Assembly: GCA_002506755.1 (NCBI GenBank)
Contig: DAYD01000018.1
Span: 1 to 64,000 of the forward strand
DNA length: 64,000 nucleotides
Direction: 5' to 3'
DNA from: Euryarchaeota archaeon UBA462
Lineage (GTDB): Archaea > Thermoplasmatota > Poseidoniia > Poseidoniales > Thalassarchaeaceae
This document shows, piece by piece, positions 62,798 to 64,000 of this stretch. The position numbers and the translations under genes are program-made. Numbering within the stretch: position 1 is the stretch's first letter; the number at the start of each line of letters is the position of its first letter. The notes under the pieces are model-generated. The model searched no databases. It was given only the letters and a program-made list of their open reading frames with translations, and was not told the origin of the DNA.

Positions 62798-63841
62798 CTA
62801 GCTACCTATTCCCACGGCGTCGTTCAGGTTGAGTGTCTCCACAGGGACATGAACAACATCCCCAGGGCCGATATTCTCGATAAGTGGTAGTCTAAGTGTT
62901 TCGAAACCCTCGGGCATCCAAGGGTCGAGTAGTATTCCTTTCATCGTATTCGGAGTCCTATTCTCTACTCTTGATTGTACCTTTAGTTGGCCATAGTTTG
63001 CAAGATAGCCTGTGGTTATGTTCAAGCTTGTTCCTAGGAGTGAGGTCTGAGGGAATGATCCTGAGGGCCTTATTTCCACACCGATCTCGATAAAGCCCTC
63101 TGGGGGTATCTCCGGAATCTCACACATTTTGGGGGTAGCTGACCATCCGTAAGGTACAGGGGGTGCAAGCCTCATCGTGGAAATATTGTTATCTCCGATG
63201 TTTTCTAGCGTTATCACCATCAATCCGTGGTCCCTACCTTCGGGCCAAGTAGTTCCAACCGACATAAAGAAGCTGTTGACTAGAAAGGGGCTTGCCGCCT
63301 CACTGACTGCTACCGGGCCCAGAGCCCTGATCGCGTCTTCAAAGGCCTTAGCGGCAGCTGCCAAATCACTATCGAGGTTCCTTTTCCCTTGATTAACAAG
63401 CGTAAGTGCGATATTCTCTATGTCACTTAGCTCACCCATTTCGTTCAAGTGTCTTCCCAATGTAGAAAGGGATCTCTCTAATCCATCCTTTCCCATTGAG
63501 GCTACTGCACCCTCTACGCAATCTGCGGCTGCCCCCCAATTTCCTTCCCTTAGGTGCTGAAGCCCCAACATTGTGAGATCCCATGCATTGCGATCTCCCT
63601 GGGACAATTCCTCGAGCTCCTCAAGGGACCTCTCAAGAGATGACAGGGCCCTGTAAAGATCCATGATCTGCCCTTCAGCGTCATCTACCTCTTTCGAGAG
63701 GTTCTTTAGCAGCTTTCTAGCGCTAACTGGACGGTTTGACCAGATCGCAAACTGAATGTTCTGAGCCTCTTCCTCTATGTAGTCGATCTTCTTGAGAGTG
63801 GCCTCAGCACCACCGATAGCTGGAGCCTTGTTTCTTGCCAT
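62798..63841 (-). CDS. Coiled-coil and beta-sandwich protein upstream of the archaellins, unknown function
   Basis: This 347-residue soluble protein has an alpha-helical N-terminal half (about 1-190) with coiled-coil and TPR-like character (AEATLKKIDYIEEEAQNIQFAIW, EVDDAEGQIMDLYRALSSLERSLEELEEL, HLREGNWGAAADCVEGAVASMG, DLAAAAKAFEDAIRALG). The C-terminal half (about 195-347) has beta-sandwich character (LMVITLENIGDNNISTMRLAPPVPYGW, IPPEGFIEIGVEIRPSGS), like the NEW3/CARDB-type folds of the archaellum stator proteins. No signal peptide or membrane helix is visible. It lies between an unidentified gene (stop adjoining its ATG) and the archaellins, so it may be an archaellum accessory protein; I do not recognise a family. 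Confidence 0.7.
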   Translation of the reverse strand: MARNKAPAIGGAEATLKKIDYIEEEAQNIQFAIWSNRPVSARKLLKNLSKEVDDAEGQIMDLYRALSSLERSLEELEELSQGDRNAWDLTMLGLQHLREGNWGAAADCVEGAVASMGKDGLERSLSTLGRHLNEMGELSDIENIALTLVNQGKRNLDSDLAAAAKAFEDAIRALGPVAVSEAASPFLVNSFFMSVGTTWPEGRDHGLMVITLENIGDNNISTMRLAPPVPYGWSATPKMCEIPEIPPEGFIEIGVEIRPSGSFPQTSLLGTSLNITTGYLANYGQLKVQSRVENRTPNTMKGILLDPWMPEGFETLRLPLIENIGPGDVVHVPVETLNLNDAVGIGS

Positions 63842-64000
63842 TCAATTACCTCCGCTTCCCCTGCTTCCGGCACCACCCAAGATTTTCTTGAGCCTGATAG
63901 CCCTGAGCTCAATTTCAGCTAACTGACTGTAAAGAGTGTCGTATGATCTATCCAGGAAGCTTAGCATCATGTGCACTACAACCGGAGATATGAGGATGAA
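63842..64000 (-). CDS. C-terminal part of an unidentified protein (enters from beyond the window)
   Basis: The minus-strand frame is open from the window edge to TGA at 63844-63842 and gives the last 52 residues of a protein. The visible part starts hydrophobic (FILISPVVVHMMLSFLDRSYDT) and ends with an amphipathic helix (YSQLAEIELRAIRLKKILGGAG) and a Gly/Ser tail. It may be a membrane or platform-type protein, but too little is seen. Its stop directly adjoins the ATG of the coiled-coil gene, so the two form one operon with the archaellum genes. Confidence 0.65.
   Translation of the reverse strand, partial: FILISPVVVHMMLSFLDRSYDTLYSQLAEIELRAIRLKKILGGAGSRGSGGN

Overview
The window reads as a chromosomal segment of a marine Euryarchaeote of the Thermoplasmatota, most likely Candidatus Poseidoniales (Marine Group II). 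The archaeal signature genes are PolD large subunit, RNA polymerase subunit D with its ferredoxin-like cysteine cluster, the archaeal order rps13-rps4-rps11-rpoD, pantoate kinase, type II methionine aminopeptidase and a complete archaellum motor cluster with its prepilin peptidase. Mixed among them are genes of bacterial character: a bacterial-type leucyl-tRNA synthetase, homodimeric AceE-type pyruvate dehydrogenase E1, MaeB malic enzyme, ATP-dependent PEP carboxykinase, class II fumarase, and a BolA/monothiol glutaredoxin pair. That mixture, together with giant secreted beta-propeller proteins, fits surface-ocean Poseidoniales. The taxonomic call is inference from gene content; no rRNA or tRNA gene was found.

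Layout. 1-9.8 kb: surface proteins on the minus strand (the start of a calcium-repeat secreted protein, a small zinc-ribbon membrane protein and a 2864-residue propeller/FN3 type I membrane protein). 10-13.9 kb: malate/PEP metabolism (maeB and pckA, convergent and overlapping at their tails). 14-18.8 kb: a 1244-residue polytopic membrane protein and a partner with one membrane anchor. 18.8-23.6 kb: a THUMP-like methyltransferase, the ribosomal/RNA polymerase operon and pantoate kinase. 23.6-27.9 kb (minus): leuS, a DUF393 thiol protein and an archaeal homologue of the human nuclease CDIN1 with an Arg/Gly tail. 28-33.7 kb: an MBL hydrolase, then a minus-strand run of a zinc-ribbon/EF-hand protein, GNAT acetyltransferase, aceE and a LETM1-like protein. 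33.8-37.9 kb: UPF1/SMUBP2-type helicase, RDD protein, tsaC, map. 38-40.8 kb: rpe-bolA-grx-EamA exporter (minus) and divergent thioredoxin. 40.8-46 kb: wHTH-STAND ATPase, ferritin-VIT1 iron transporter, M32 carboxypeptidase, propeller protein. 46.05-46.76 kb: a gene-free stretch that looks like a long structured non-coding RNA. 46.8-50 kb (minus): pyrE, csaA, cyclophilin and a fumarase carrying an N-terminal ribbon-helix-helix DNA-binding domain. 50-53.9 kb: polC. 53.9-64 kb (minus): archaellum cluster, from an unknown coiled-coil protein through two archaellins, ArlCDE-like, ArlF, ArlG, ArlH, ArlI and ArlJ to the peptidase FlaK.

Together the metabolic genes (MaeB, PckA, AceE, FumC) support a heterotroph moving carbon between C4 acids, pyruvate/PEP and acetyl-CoA. 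The archaellum provides motility, and the thioredoxin/BolA/Grx/ferritin-VIT genes handle redox and iron. The observations most worth following are the roughly 600-nt structured RNA at 46.15-46.74 kb, the RHH-fumarase fusion with a TAAT-repeat element directly upstream, the CDIN1-like nuclease, and an archaellar ArlF protein with an inserted GSGY-repeat module.
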